DNA of 64,000 bases from JANSWY01 sp965228955 (GCA_965228955.1 OZ245848.1:3720001-3784000), one strand, 5' to 3'. Shown: positions 7,607 to 16,623, counted from the stretch's first letter. The notes: a model not told the origin generated them from the letters alone. Program-made: numbers and translations.

Positions 7607-10228
7607 TTGCGTAGACTTTTAGGTACTTCGATATTATTACTATGGCTCAATCTACTGGGGTACTCGCAGACCCCAAAGCAACTTGTATTGCAAAAATCCA
7701 GCTACTCAATCAAGTCACTTTTTAAGGAGTTAAACAACAATTACAACCTCGAATTTGCATTCAGTAATAATGTTGTAAATCTCAAATCAACATACATTCC
7801 CTCAAATAGTAAGATTAGTTTAGAAGTACTTTTAAAGGAACTTGCCAAACAAAACAACCTGGATTACGAGATAAGTGGCCAGACCATTTACCTGCGACAT
7901 AAGAAAAAAACAGAATCCAAACTGATTACCATAAGCGGGATCATCAAAGATAAATTCAATGGGGAGGCCCTCATTGGAGCACACGTGACAATTGAAGGAT
8001 CTACGCAGGGGGTTACCTCAAACACTTACGGTTTCTATTCACTATCCTTACCTGCAGGCAACTATAAATTACAAGCGACTTACACAGGATACAATGATTT
8101 ATCTGCTTCAGTTGACTTAAGTGCTAACTCCAAATACGATTTTGTAATGGAAGAACAGGTTTCCAGACTTAAAGAAGTTGTTGTAACTGCCAGAGAACCA
8201 GATGCAAATATAATTGATGTAATCCCAGGCAAAAATGTACTACACTTCAAGAGCGAAGGTGATATCCCCTATTTCTTGGGTGAAGTAGATGTATTACAAG
8301 GGTCTCTACTCTTACCAGGAATTAATAACCTTGGTGAAGACTCCAATGGAATCAATGTAAGAGGTGGCTCTGCGGATCAGAACCTTATTTTATTGGATGA
8401 AGCTACCATCTACAATGCTAGCCACTTTTATGGTTTGATCTCCGTATTCAATCCGGAATCTGTAAATGATGTAGAGATTTTGAAAGGGAGTATTCCCTCA
8501 CAATATGGTGGAAGAATATCCTCAGTAATTAACATTAGACAGAAAGAAGGTAATAATAAGGAGTTTCACATGGCTGGAGGAATTGGGCTGGTTGCAGCTC
8601 GATTGACCTTAGAAGGTCCGATAAAGAAAGATAAGAGTAGTTTCCTTATCGCTGGAAGAAGATCTATTTTAAACCTTGCCATTAGAAATGCTGATTTTAA
8701 TAATATTGGAAACAATCGGGCCAACTTTGAAGACTTCAATTTCAAAGTGAATCTGAAGCCAAATGAAAAAAATAGGCTTTTCATATCTGGATATTACGGA
8801 AATGACAGGAATGAAACCGGTTTTGAAACCTTCAGAAGATGGGGAAACCGAACTCTTACGTTTAGATGGAACAGGCTACTGAGTGAAAAGTTGTTTTCCA
8901 ATTTCTCAGTAATTCTTAGCCAATACTCTTATAGAGTCACAGATCTAAGAGAAGCTGGTAGCTTTTTCGGAACTTCCAGAATAATTAACTATGACACCAA
9001 ACTTGACTTCTCATATTTCCTCAACCCCAATAACAAATTCAATTTTGGTTCAGGAACAGGGCTCATCAGATTAAATCCCGGAGATCGCCTCCCGTTACCC
9101 ACAAGTGGTTCGACAAACCCTGTTCAATTGGACACAGAGCATGGATTCAACTCATTCCTTTATGCAAACCACGAGACCAGAATCTCAAGGTTGAAATTGG
9201 CTTATGGTTTTAGAGTTTCCTCCTTGCATAATATTGGAGCTGGTGATGTCTACATATATGATAGTGAAATAAGATCTACCGATAATATCATAGACACGGT
9301 TTCGTATAATACCAAAGAAGTCATTAAGTCTTACATTGGGTTTGAACCAAGAATTGCGGCAAACGTCCAGCTTAATTCAAGCATGTCCATCAAAGCTTCA
9401 TACAACAGAAATTACCAGTATCTCCACTTGATTTCTAATACGATTAGTCCAGCTCCGACTGATATATGGAAAATTAGCGACACATATATTAAGCCTACCA
9501 GGGCAGATCAGTATTCTATTGGTCTGTTTAAGAATTTTAAAAACAATGAAATCGAAACTTATGTCGATTTCTATTATCAAGATCTAAATAATATTTTGGA
9601 GTATAAAACCAATGCTGACCTTCTCTTGAATGAAACCATAGAAACAGAAATTATTTCAGGAACCGGAAGGTCTTATGGATTAGAATTAATGGCAAAGAAG
9701 TCTTATGGAAGCCTTCAGGGCTGGATCAGCTATAGTTTAAGCAGGACTGAGCGGAAAGTACAAGGTCCAGCACCGGAACTAACCATTAACGACGGGAAGT
9801 ATTTCCCTGCAAACTCCGATCAAACCCATCAGTTTTCTTGCACGGGATTATACTCATTCTCAGAAAGATTAAGTGGATCAGCAAACTTCATCTTCTCCAC
9901 CGGAAGACCTATCACTCTACCATCGGATAAATTTGAATTCAATGATATCATCATCCCGCATTTTACCGAAAGAAATCAAGACAGGCTTCCCAATTACCAC
10001 AGACTTGATCTTTCATTAAAACTTCAGGGAAGAAAGGTTAAAAAGAATGGCAAAATCAAGAAAAGAATAGATTACTGGACCTTCTCGGTTTACAATGTTT
10101 ATGCTCGTAAAAATGCATTCTCTTATCTTTTCAGAGAATCAGAAGTCAATCCAGGACAAACAGAAATAGTGAAATACAGTATTCTGCCAACCGCTATTCC
10201 GGCAATAACCTACAACTTCAGATTATGA
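7607..10228 (+). CDS. TonB-dependent outer membrane receptor with STN and carboxypeptidase-regulatory-like domains
   Basis: 873 aa. TTG 7607 is the only plausible start between the in-frame TAA at 7571 and the signal peptide (LLGTSILLLWLNLLGYSQ). Order: STN signalling domain about 25-95, a carboxypeptidase regulatory-like beta-sandwich about 105-190 (ISGIIKDKFNGEALIGAHVT), a plug domain about 215-320 (GINVRGGSADQNLILLDEAT), then the 22-stranded barrel ending in the aromatic strand YNFRL. It imports or senses a ligand at the outer membrane, and the STN domain contacts FecR. The partner DUF4249 lipoprotein overlaps its stop by 4 bp. The ligand is unknown; metallophore or oligosaccharide are both possible. 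Confidence 0.92.
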   Translation: MRRLLGTSILLLWLNLLGYSQTPKQLVLQKSSYSIKSLFKELNNNYNLEFAFSNNVVNLKSTYIPSNSKISLEVLLKELAKQNNLDYEISGQTIYLRHKKKTESKLITISGIIKDKFNGEALIGAHVTIEGSTQGVTSNTYGFYSLSLPAGNYKLQATYTGYNDLSASVDLSANSKYDFVMEEQVSRLKEVVVTAREPDANIIDVIPGKNVLHFKSEGDIPYFLGEVDVLQGSLLLPGINNLGEDSNGINVRGGSADQNLILLDEATIYNASHFYGLISVFNPESVNDVEILKGSIPSQYGGRISSVINIRQKEGNNKEFHMAGGIGLVAARLTLEGPIKKDKSSFLIAGRRSILNLAIRNADFNNIGNNRANFEDFNFKVNLKPNEKNRLFISGYYGNDRNETGFETFRRWGNRTLTFRWNRLLSEKLFSNFSVILSQYSYRVTDLREAGSFFGTSRIINYDTKLDFSYFLNPNNKFNFGSGTGLIRLNPGDRLPLPTSGSTNPVQLDTEHGFNSFLYANHETRISRLKLAYGFRVSSLHNIGAGDVYIYDSEIRSTDNIIDTVSYNTKEVIKSYIGFEPRIAANVQLNSSMSIKASYNRNYQYLHLISNTISPAPTDIWKISDTYIKPTRADQYSIGLFKNFKNNEIETYVDFYYQDLNNILEYKTNADLLLNETIETEIISGTGRSYGLELMAKKSYGSLQGWISYSLSRTERKVQGPAPELTINDGKYFPANSDQTHQFSCTGLYSFSERLSGSANFIFSTGRPITLPSDKFEFNDIIIPHFTERNQDRLPNYHRLDLSLKLQGRKVKKNGKIKKRIDYWTFSVYNVYARKNAFSYLFRESEVNPGQTEIVKYSILPTAIPAITYNFRL

Positions 10229-11061
10229 AAAAGTGGTCGATTTATATATTATCCCTTTTCCTTATCGCCTGTGAAGAAGTGGTTATTGTGGATTTGCCTG
10301 ATTCTGAAGGGTTGCTTGTTGTAGAAGGCTGGATATACAATCAAGAAGGACCACAGGAAGTACAGCTTTCAAGGTCAGTTCCGTTTTATAGCTCCTCTTC
10401 TCCCACTGCAATTTCAGATGCTATTGTTTTTATCAATGACAATTTCGGTAACAGCTATCTTTTATCCGAAACTTCTCCCGGCGTGTACCATACAGATTCT
10501 TCTGTTATGGGTATTTTGGGGAGATTGTACTCTTTGGAAATTCAAATTGATGAACGTAGATATCGATCAGATTTTGAGCGTTTGAAAAATGTTCCGTCCA
10601 TTGACAGCATAGCCTTTGGTTCGGAGTTTGTGAGAGATCCTGAGAATCCATTTCAGGAGGTATTGGAATATTTCCCAATTGCCTTTGTAGATGAACCTGA
10701 TTCCGAGGCAGATTATTACAGGTGGAAAGTTTATCAGAATGGTGTTTTATTTAATGAACCTGAAGATATTGTTCTTCAGACTGATCGCTTTATTAATGGA
10801 AATGCTTTTCAAAATGAATTAAAGGAATTCCGATTTAACCCTCAGGATAGTGTGTCCATAGAGTTGTTATCATTAACCCGTGAATCTTACGATTTTTTCA
10901 GGCTATTCGTTAGACAAACCACCGATTTAGGAACTGCCTCTGGTACCAGCCCTGCAATTTTACGTGGCAACATTAGAAATGAAGATAACCCAAACGAAGA
11001 TGTGATCGGGTACTTTGGAGCGTCCGCTATAACCTCATTCTCCAAAATAGTTCAGGAATAA
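10225..11061 (+). CDS. DUF4249 family lipoprotein, partner of the TonB receptor
   Basis: 278 aa with lipobox LIAC (Cys16), so anchored in a membrane after a short signal peptide. The start LVVEGWIYNQEGPQEVQLSRS after the lipidation site and the central SDAIVFINDNFGN segment are typical of the DUF4249 family, which is found almost only beside Bacteroidota TonB receptors. The ATG overlaps the receptor stop by four bases. By context it probably sits over the receptor at the cell surface and helps bind the ligand; no enzymatic motif is visible. Confidence 0.85.
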   Translation: MKKWSIYILSLFLIACEEVVIVDLPDSEGLLVVEGWIYNQEGPQEVQLSRSVPFYSSSSPTAISDAIVFINDNFGNSYLLSETSPGVYHTDSSVMGILGRLYSLEIQIDERRYRSDFERLKNVPSIDSIAFGSEFVRDPENPFQEVLEYFPIAFVDEPDSEADYYRWKVYQNGVLFNEPEDIVLQTDRFINGNAFQNELKEFRFNPQDSVSIELLSLTRESYDFFRLFVRQTTDLGTASGTSPAILRGNIRNEDNPNEDVIGYFGASAITSFSKIVQE

Positions 11062-11141
11062 ATATATTTTTCCCATATGTTTTAGGGGTTGGCCCGAATT
11101 TTGTTGTCTTAGAATCACAACAACAATTAAATTATAGACAG

Positions 11142-11255
11142 ATGAAAAAACTAATCATACTTACAACAACAATAGTTCTAGCAATCATTGGTTTCAAATT
11201 GACTAAAACGATGAAAGGCAAAAAGCAAGAAAGCAACGTTGCTTCCTTTGCTTAA
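11142..11255 (+). CDS. Small 37-aa membrane peptide
   Basis: A short reading frame from ATG 11142 to TAA 11255 encodes a lysine start, one hydrophobic segment (LIILTTTIVLAIIGF) and a basic tail ending KGKKQESNVASFA. It stands alone between the DUF4249 gene and a strong hairpin terminator at 11322, so a short transcript covering it is likely. A palindrome AAGCAACGTTGCTT lies over its last codons and a CCAAC/GTTGG hairpin just after. No family was recognised; the signal-anchor or signal-peptide look makes it plausible as a real small protein. Confidence 0.5.
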   Translation: MKKLIILTTTIVLAIIGFKLTKTMKGKKQESNVASFA

Positions 11256-11320
11256 AGGAACATTCTCCAACTGAGCGTTGGATGAGGTTATTAACAAACC
11301 GAAAATTACTATATAAGTGA

Positions 11321-11348
11321 TAAAGGCGACCAAATTGGTCGCCTTTTC
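11321..11348 (+). terminator. Rho-independent terminator
   Basis: Perfect 12-bp stem AAAGGCGACCAA / TTGGTCGCCTTT with a very short A/T loop, followed by T residues. It closes the transcript that contains the 37-aa reading frame. The rest of the gap 11062-11413 holds no other gene I can support. Confidence 0.85.
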
Positions 11349-11413
11349 CATTTCTATCTATGCCATGTGTACTTGAATTATCCTATATTTAGTCCAAAAG
11401 CTTAGAGGATCAA

Positions 11414-12187
11414 ATGGCAAAAAAAATAAAGTGTAGAAATTGTGGAACTGTATTCGTGGGTAACTTTTGCAATAACTGCGGACAAAATGCTGATGTACAC
11501 AGATTCAACTTTGCCTACCTTCTAAAAGAAACATTCACGTCCTCCCTCGATATTGAAAATGGTTTCTTCGCCACTATCAAAACACTTTCATTAAATCCTG
11601 GCAATGCCATTCGGGATTACGTAAATGGAAAAAGGCTTAGTCTTGCTGTTCCCGTTAGGTATTTAATCATAATGGGTACTCTCGCCACCTTCTTATCAAT
11701 CAAATACAAAATTTATGTTGATTACGCCAGTGATAAAACATGGATTGAAGATCTTTTAAAGATCGATCATGGATTCTGGGTATATGCGGCGGAGTTTAAT
11801 ACAGTTGTAAATATTTTGGCGGTTCCGGTCTTTGCATTTTTCACCTGGTTATTTTTTAGGCCCAAAGGATTTAATTACTCTGAGAATTTCATCTTGAACA
11901 CCTATATTGTTGGGCAGCAACTATTTCTATTTCTATTCTTCTTCCCGTTTATTGAGATATTTCTGTCACATAAAAACTTGATTTTGAATATGTACAATGT
12001 CCTATCCTTGCTTTACAGTTTATGGGTGTACATCACCTTTTTCAGAATGGTTAATTGGACAGGATTGGTACTGGTAGTTTTAGCCTCTGTCTTTGCATTT
12101 ATTGGCCAGTTCATTGTCAACTATGGCACCTATCTAATTTTAGATGCTTATAAGATTATTCCGCATTTAAAGCAATTGGATCTTTAA
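11414..12187 (+). CDS. DUF3667 domain membrane protein with N-terminal zinc ribbon
   Basis: 257 aa. The N-terminus has a CxxC...CxxC zinc ribbon (KCRNCGTVF, then FCNNCGQNA), followed by the conserved DUF3667 segment RFNFAYLLKETFTSSLDIEN and TLSLNPGNAIRDYVNGKR. Four to five hydrophobic helices fill residues 80-240. This family is common in Bacteroidota and has no established function. The gene ends in a TTAA palindrome whose bases form both its own stop and the stop of the convergent ACMSD-type gene. Confidence 0.85.
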   Translation: MAKKIKCRNCGTVFVGNFCNNCGQNADVHRFNFAYLLKETFTSSLDIENGFFATIKTLSLNPGNAIRDYVNGKRLSLAVPVRYLIIMGTLATFLSIKYKIYVDYASDKTWIEDLLKIDHGFWVYAAEFNTVVNILAVPVFAFFTWLFFRPKGFNYSENFILNTYIVGQQLFLFLFFFPFIEIFLSHKNLILNMYNVLSLLYSLWVYITFFRMVNWTGLVLVVLASVFAFIGQFIVNYGTYLILDAYKIIPHLKQLDL

Positions 12188-13212
12188 CCCAGAAACTGCT
12201 TTTCATCTAATTGTAACCAATCCAGCGTTGACTTATAAAATATGTTATCCAGGTCTTCCTGGGTCAAATTCATATCCAACATGAACTTCCCAATTTCTAA
12301 GTCTCCTAGTGGAAACGGATAATCAGACCCCAATGTAATTTTCTCAGTGCCAATCTGATCAATCACGTATCTTAGATAAACATCATCATGAGTAATACTA
12401 TCTACCCAAAACTTCTTCAGGTAATTTCTCGGATTGACATTATTATGAACAGCAACCAGGTCTGGTCTACAGTTGAAACCATGCTCTATTCTACCGAGTG
12501 TGGCAAGGAAGGACCCTCCCGCATGAGCAAAGCATACTCTCAACTTCGGGTATCTTTCGAATACTCCTCCAAAAATCATTGAACAAACTGCCCTAGTAGT
12601 TTCTGCAGGCATACCAACTAACCAAGGCAGCCAGTATTTATTCATATCTTCTTTTCCCATCATCTCCCATGGGTGGATCATGATTGCCATCCCTAGTGAT
12701 TCACATGCCTCAAAGAACTCAAAGAACCTTGGCTTACTTAAGTTATTCTTATTGATATTACTTCCAATCTGAACACCTGGAAACCCAAGTTCTTTACATC
12801 TTTCCAGCTCTTTGATTGCCAAATCAATATCCTGCATTGGCACAGTACCCAGCCCTACATAGTTCTTAGGATACTTTTGAACAATCTCCGCAATGTGATC
12901 ATTTAAAAATTCTGAAATGGCTAAAGCATCATTTGGTTTTGCCCAATAGCTGAAAAGAACTGGGATAGTACAAATAACCTGCACCTGCGTATCAAACTTT
13001 GCATATTCCTCAATCCTTAATTCAGGGTCCCAGCAATTTTGTAAAATCTCACGGAAGAAGAAATCACCTTTCATCATTCTTGCAGCTCCTTCTCTATGAT
13101 GAAGGAGACTAATGAATCCATCGTAACCAAACTTCTCAGCAAAATTTGGGAGATGTTCTGGTATGATATGCGTGTGCATATCAATTCTCATTTTGGGTGT
13201 CGGTTGTTGCAT
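12184..13212 (-). CDS. Amidohydrolase, 2-amino-3-carboxymuconate-6-semialdehyde decarboxylase (ACMSD) type
   Basis: 342 aa from ATG 13212; ATG 13191 (MRIDMHTHIIPE) is an alternative. The metal-binding HxH (DMHTHII), the NCWDPELRI segment, HPWEMMGKEDMNKYWLPWLV, GGVFERYPKLRVCFAHAGG and LGSDYPFPLG follow the vertebrate and bacterial ACMSD sequences closely over the whole length. The enzyme removes CO2 from the ring-opened product of 3-hydroxyanthranilate, diverting the kynurenine pathway from NAD synthesis. No other kynurenine or 2-nitrobenzoate gene is in the window, so it is a stand-alone gene here. A TAnnTTTG box lies 30 bp upstream. Confidence 0.88.
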   Translation of the reverse strand: MQQPTPKMRIDMHTHIIPEHLPNFAEKFGYDGFISLLHHREGAARMMKGDFFFREILQNCWDPELRIEEYAKFDTQVQVICTIPVLFSYWAKPNDALAISEFLNDHIAEIVQKYPKNYVGLGTVPMQDIDLAIKELERCKELGFPGVQIGSNINKNNLSKPRFFEFFEACESLGMAIMIHPWEMMGKEDMNKYWLPWLVGMPAETTRAVCSMIFGGVFERYPKLRVCFAHAGGSFLATLGRIEHGFNCRPDLVAVHNNVNPRNYLKKFWVDSITHDDVYLRYVIDQIGTEKITLGSDYPFPLGDLEIGKFMLDMNLTQEDLDNIFYKSTLDWLQLDEKQFLG

Positions 13213-13241
13213 CAAGTTCAACGATAAATTTGGGTATCAGG

Positions 13242-13249
13242 CAAAAATA
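13242..13249 (-). promoter_or_regulatory. -7 box for the ACMSD-type gene
   Basis: TATTTTTG on the minus strand fits the Bacteroidota -7 consensus TAnnTTTG and lies about 30 bp before ATG 13212. A TTTC sits 18 bases further upstream in place of the usual TTTG, so the call is moderate. Confidence 0.4.
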
Positions 13250-13278
13250 AGAGATTTCGAAGGAAGTGAAAGTCGAAA

Positions 13279-14493
13279 TTAGTTTTTGCAATATTTATTC
13301 AATAATTGAGTAGCCTGTGTCATACCTAAATTAGCAGAAGTTTGAAGTTTTCTACAGCCCTCCTCTGTTTGTTTGAGTTGCAAATGAGCCATAGCCGAAT
13401 TAAACAGAACACGCTCATCATCAGGAGCATAGGATAGATATATTGTATAATACTGATTTGCTTTTGAAAATGACCTTCGCTTAAAAAGTATATTTCCTAT
13501 TCTGTAATAGTTAGCAATAAAATAACTATCCAGTTCCAAAGCTTTTTCAAAATCTTGAATGGCTAAATCAAATTCAGCATTTTTTTCATAGGCTAACCCT
13601 CTTGTGGAGTAGTAATCTGACTCATTTGGGGAAGCTTTGATTGCATAAGTGTAGAAATCAATGGCTTCATCATAGTTACCTGCCTCAAATGCATCAAATC
13701 CCTTCTTCGCAAATGCATAATGAAACTCTTGGTCTTCAAATATTTCATCAGGTAAAGAATACGAAGGGTCCAACAAGTGCAATTGATAGGAAGCTGATTT
13801 ATTTCCAGGTTCAAGAGCTAATGCTTGACGAAAGCTGAAGATCGCACTGTCAGTAAGATTCAGTTTATTAAAAATCATTCCTTTTACTGTGTGATACTCT
13901 GGATAGTTCGGATTGTCTGCTATTAAATTTGTGATGTCCCTTTTAGCTTTACCGTACTCGCCCATATCGCGATATACAATAGCTCTTCTATAAAGCATAT
14001 CTTCCCTCATTGATGCCAGGGAAGTTACTGAACTAATGCCTCCTCTTGATGGACCTTTCGTATATCCTGAAGTCTTGAAATAAATCGCCTTAGTTTCATG
14101 AATACCATCATAATTTAGAATATGATTTAGTTTTCTAATTGCCTCTTCATAATTGTTTTGCTGATGATATATCAAGGCCTTGCCAACATATGCCTCCAGA
14201 TAATCTGGGTTAATTCGAACGATTGTTTCATAGTCAACTAATGCTCCAACAGGGTCCGAGAATAATTCCTTGATTACGGCACGAAGGTATAGTGCATCAA
14301 CATTAAATGAATTTAATTGAATTGAGGAGTCTAAAGGAATAATTGCTTCATCTGTGAATCCATCCTCATACAAATTCAAAGACCGCTCATATAGTCGGTT
14401 TGACTCCTCCTGATTGGCTCTACTCACAGTTCTTTGCCCGAAAGAAAAACCAGAAAGAAAAAACAAAAACAGTAAAGAATAGATTAATCTCAT
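13279..14493 (-). CDS. Secreted tetratricopeptide repeat protein
   Basis: 404 aa with a signal peptide (MRLIYSLLFLFFLSGFSFGQ). At least eight TPR units follow, for example ALYLRAVIKELFSDPVGALV, EAYVGKALIYHQQNNYEEAI, EYHTVKGMIFNKLNLTDSAI and YYSTRGLAYEKNAEFDLAIQ. The last repeat is of the Sel1-like type (EEGCRKLQTSANLGMTQATQLL). TPR proteins scaffold protein complexes; the partner is unknown. An AAGGAG sits before the ATG, unusual in a group that seldom uses Shine-Dalgarno sites. Divergent from a small membrane protein gene 38 bp away. Confidence 0.87.
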   Translation of the reverse strand: MRLIYSLLFLFFLSGFSFGQRTVSRANQEESNRLYERSLNLYEDGFTDEAIIPLDSSIQLNSFNVDALYLRAVIKELFSDPVGALVDYETIVRINPDYLEAYVGKALIYHQQNNYEEAIRKLNHILNYDGIHETKAIYFKTSGYTKGPSRGGISSVTSLASMREDMLYRRAIVYRDMGEYGKAKRDITNLIADNPNYPEYHTVKGMIFNKLNLTDSAIFSFRQALALEPGNKSASYQLHLLDPSYSLPDEIFEDQEFHYAFAKKGFDAFEAGNYDEAIDFYTYAIKASPNESDYYSTRGLAYEKNAEFDLAIQDFEKALELDSYFIANYYRIGNILFKRRSFSKANQYYTIYLSYAPDDERVLFNSAMAHLQLKQTEEGCRKLQTSANLGMTQATQLLNKYCKN

Positions 14494-14531
14494 AACTCCT
14501 TAATCTTCAATTTACAAGATCTCAAAAAACT

Positions 14532-14753
14532 ATGAAAACATTGAAAAGGAAGTGGTTAATATACGCAATTAGCGGGCTAGTTGTTTTTGGTTTTGGCTTA
14601 TCCCTACTTGGAGAAGCAAATATTGAAAAATTACAAAGGCCAGATTCATGGCATTGGGTGCTTTATGGAACAATAGCTTTGATTATTACAAATTCCGGAT
14701 TATGCCTCTTTGGGCAAGCTGTGGTGCTTAGAGTTCAAATGCTAACTAAATGA
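14532..14753 (+). CDS. Small two-span membrane protein
   Basis: 73 aa. A basic start (MKTLKRKW) is followed by two hydrophobic segments, about 9-27 (LIYAISGLVVFGFGLSLLG) and 44-68 (VLYGTIALIITNSGLCLFGQ), with a short loop containing tryptophans between them. The family was not recognised. The gene is divergent from the TPR gene and its last 12 bases overlap the convergent MpaB/Lcp-like gene. The clean hydrophobic pattern and start support a real gene. Confidence 0.65.
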   Translation: MKTLKRKWLIYAISGLVVFGFGLSLLGEANIEKLQRPDSWHWVLYGTIALIITNSGLCLFGQAVVLRVQMLTK

Positions 14754-15785
14754 CTGTGGTAAGTTCAAAGAAGGTTTTTCATCCAATTCTTTGATCATTT
14801 TATCATATTCCGCCAGTTGATCAGATTGTGTACCGTTTGATCCAAAAAGAATTGATAACGTTCTGAATGCCTTAAAAGCATTTCCTGCAGAACTTGCCTT
14901 GTTACTTTCTATGCCAAGAATTGCAGCACATTCATCACCTAAACTGTACTGAATTAAAGGTTCTATCCATGATTTTAGGTCCCTTGCTTCCGGCTGCTCC
15001 TTCATACCTGCAATCATTGCTGCTGTCAAACTACGTCCTTCTTCAGAAGATCTAACTTCGTGCTCATAAATCTTTTTAGTCAACCAATAGGCTTCTTTCA
15101 AAGTATGAGGAATTAATTGCTCCTCCAATCCCATGAGATAAGAAATATAATTCCAGAGGTGTAAATAAGCGTCAGCATCTTCGTCAGTCACAGTTATTCC
15201 CAGGTTTCTCATTCCTCTGATGGTTATCAGAGAAAATGCCATATTGGTCCCAGCCACATCCATCTGATTAACAGGATAACCAAATGAACTGTCCCAATTA
15301 CTTTTGTTAATATAGTATCTAATCATACTATGAATGAGACGGACCTTTATTGCAGCCGCATAACCATTTCCAGAATCATCAAATGAATTTGGCCTACAAC
15401 AGTCGAAAACAAATGTTGAAGTTTCTAATAATCTACTATTGGTATCATTTTGAAGGCGAGAGCTTGCCGCGAGCACTTTAGCACCATTTGCATGAGCATA
15501 GCAATAAGGTAATGCTGCAAAACCTAATAACGCCAAGATTTCCTTGCAATTGGTAGCGAAAAAGCTTTGAGCTTTAGCAATCTTATCCCAATCAAGCCAA
15601 TCTGGTGCAGATGGAATTAAATCAAAATTTGAGATTAACGATAAATCGGAGTTTGAATGAAGTTTAGAAACAATATCCCTTAGCTCAGGAATTGGTTGGT
15701 TTGTCCAAATAGAATCGGTACATGGATCACCAATAGCCCTGAAGTCAAGTATTTGATTGTCGTGAAGTATTTGATATACACTCAT
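14742..15785 (-). CDS. Oxygenase MpaB / latex-clearing-protein-like family (DUF2236)
   Basis: 347 aa without a signal peptide. The central segment KVRLIHSMIRYYI, then GYPVNQMDVAGTNMAFSLIT and ADAYLHLWNYISYLMGL match the heme-binding DUF2236 fold of MpaB and rubber oxygenase Lcp; the His in LIHSMIR is a candidate heme-region residue. Known members oxidatively cleave isoprenoid double bonds or carry out related oxygenations. The substrate here is unknown. It lies 31 bp downstream of a 268-aa unknown gene on the same strand, probably cotranscribed. Confidence 0.75.
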   Translation of the reverse strand: MSVYQILHDNQILDFRAIGDPCTDSIWTNQPIPELRDIVSKLHSNSDLSLISNFDLIPSAPDWLDWDKIAKAQSFFATNCKEILALLGFAALPYCYAHANGAKVLAASSRLQNDTNSRLLETSTFVFDCCRPNSFDDSGNGYAAAIKVRLIHSMIRYYINKSNWDSSFGYPVNQMDVAGTNMAFSLITIRGMRNLGITVTDEDADAYLHLWNYISYLMGLEEQLIPHTLKEAYWLTKKIYEHEVRSSEEGRSLTAAMIAGMKEQPEARDLKSWIEPLIQYSLGDECAAILGIESNKASSAGNAFKAFRTLSILFGSNGTQSDQLAEYDKMIKELDEKPSLNLPQSFS

Positions 15786-15816
15786 TCACAACATAACACG
15801 AAAAGGTATTAAGATG

Positions 15817-16623
15817 TTAGTACACCTGATGAATTTGCATTGTACCATGCTTGCCCAGGTGATGAAAAACGCCATCCTCATATCTGAAGAATCTAACAGC
15901 AAGAACAAGAAATATACCTGTATTCTCAGCAACTGCTTTACCATTTTTAGCAGATATCTGAGCTGTAAATGGTTCAATTGGCATTTTTAATATTGGAAGC
16001 ATTTGACTTTCATACGTACCAAATTCTCCGTGATCCTCCTCTTCTAACGGAAGATAGGTTCCAAGCTCTTCTGAAAATGCAAAATCCGATATTGAAACAA
16101 GACTTGCGTTGATTTTAAAATTAGTAGCTTCCTCCGGAGCTATGAAAGCTGTTTTCGGAACAAACTCAGGGAAGTGAAGAATACTGTGCCCTCTGTGAGA
16201 ACCCTGTCTTATGAAATATTTCGCGTCGAATGTCTTGTCAAAGGGGCATTCAGAATTAAACTCAAAACCGGTAAGATTGCCCCCATGTTTACTGAGTTTC
16301 AATGGCCTTGTTCCAGTCTTACCTTCTTCAAGCTTTGCAAGATTTCTAAATTGGGCGGTCAGTCTTCCTGAAACGTAAGTTTCACAAATCTCAGACATTC
16401 CCTCGGTTAAAGAGTCTCTCAGAACTTTGGCCATCATGGAGGCTACTCCAAACTCTTTCTGGTTATTACGAAGCTCCTGGTAAGTTTCTTTGTTTTTGAT
16501 TTGGTCTGCTGTGGGACCTCCTTTACGAGCAATAACAGGGTGGTCGACTCCTTTTAGATTATATACTCTGTATCCGCGTGGTGGTTTGTTTACGTCATTG
16601 GTTAAATTAACATTAATGTCCAT
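15817..16623 (-). CDS. Unknown 268-aa protein, Bacteroidota-type hypothetical
   Basis: I did not recognise a named family. The protein has no signal peptide or membrane span. The N-terminal part is basic and polar with the segment QELRNNQKEFGVASMMAKVL, followed by SGRLTAQFRNLAK; the C-terminal half is beta-rich and ends with GVFHHLGKHGTMQIHQVY. The RxNNxxEFGxA...LR pattern recalls families of repetitive hypothetical proteins in Bacteroidota. It is the first gene of a two-gene leftward unit with the MpaB/Lcp-like oxygenase. The long 363-bp gap upstream is the likely promoter region. Confidence 0.65.
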   Translation of the reverse strand: MDINVNLTNDVNKPPRGYRVYNLKGVDHPVIARKGGPTADQIKNKETYQELRNNQKEFGVASMMAKVLRDSLTEGMSEICETYVSGRLTAQFRNLAKLEEGKTGTRPLKLSKHGGNLTGFEFNSECPFDKTFDAKYFIRQGSHRGHSILHFPEFVPKTAFIAPEEATNFKINASLVSISDFAFSEELGTYLPLEEEDHGEFGTYESQMLPILKMPIEPFTAQISAKNGKAVAENTGIFLVLAVRFFRYEDGVFHHLGKHGTMQIHQVY

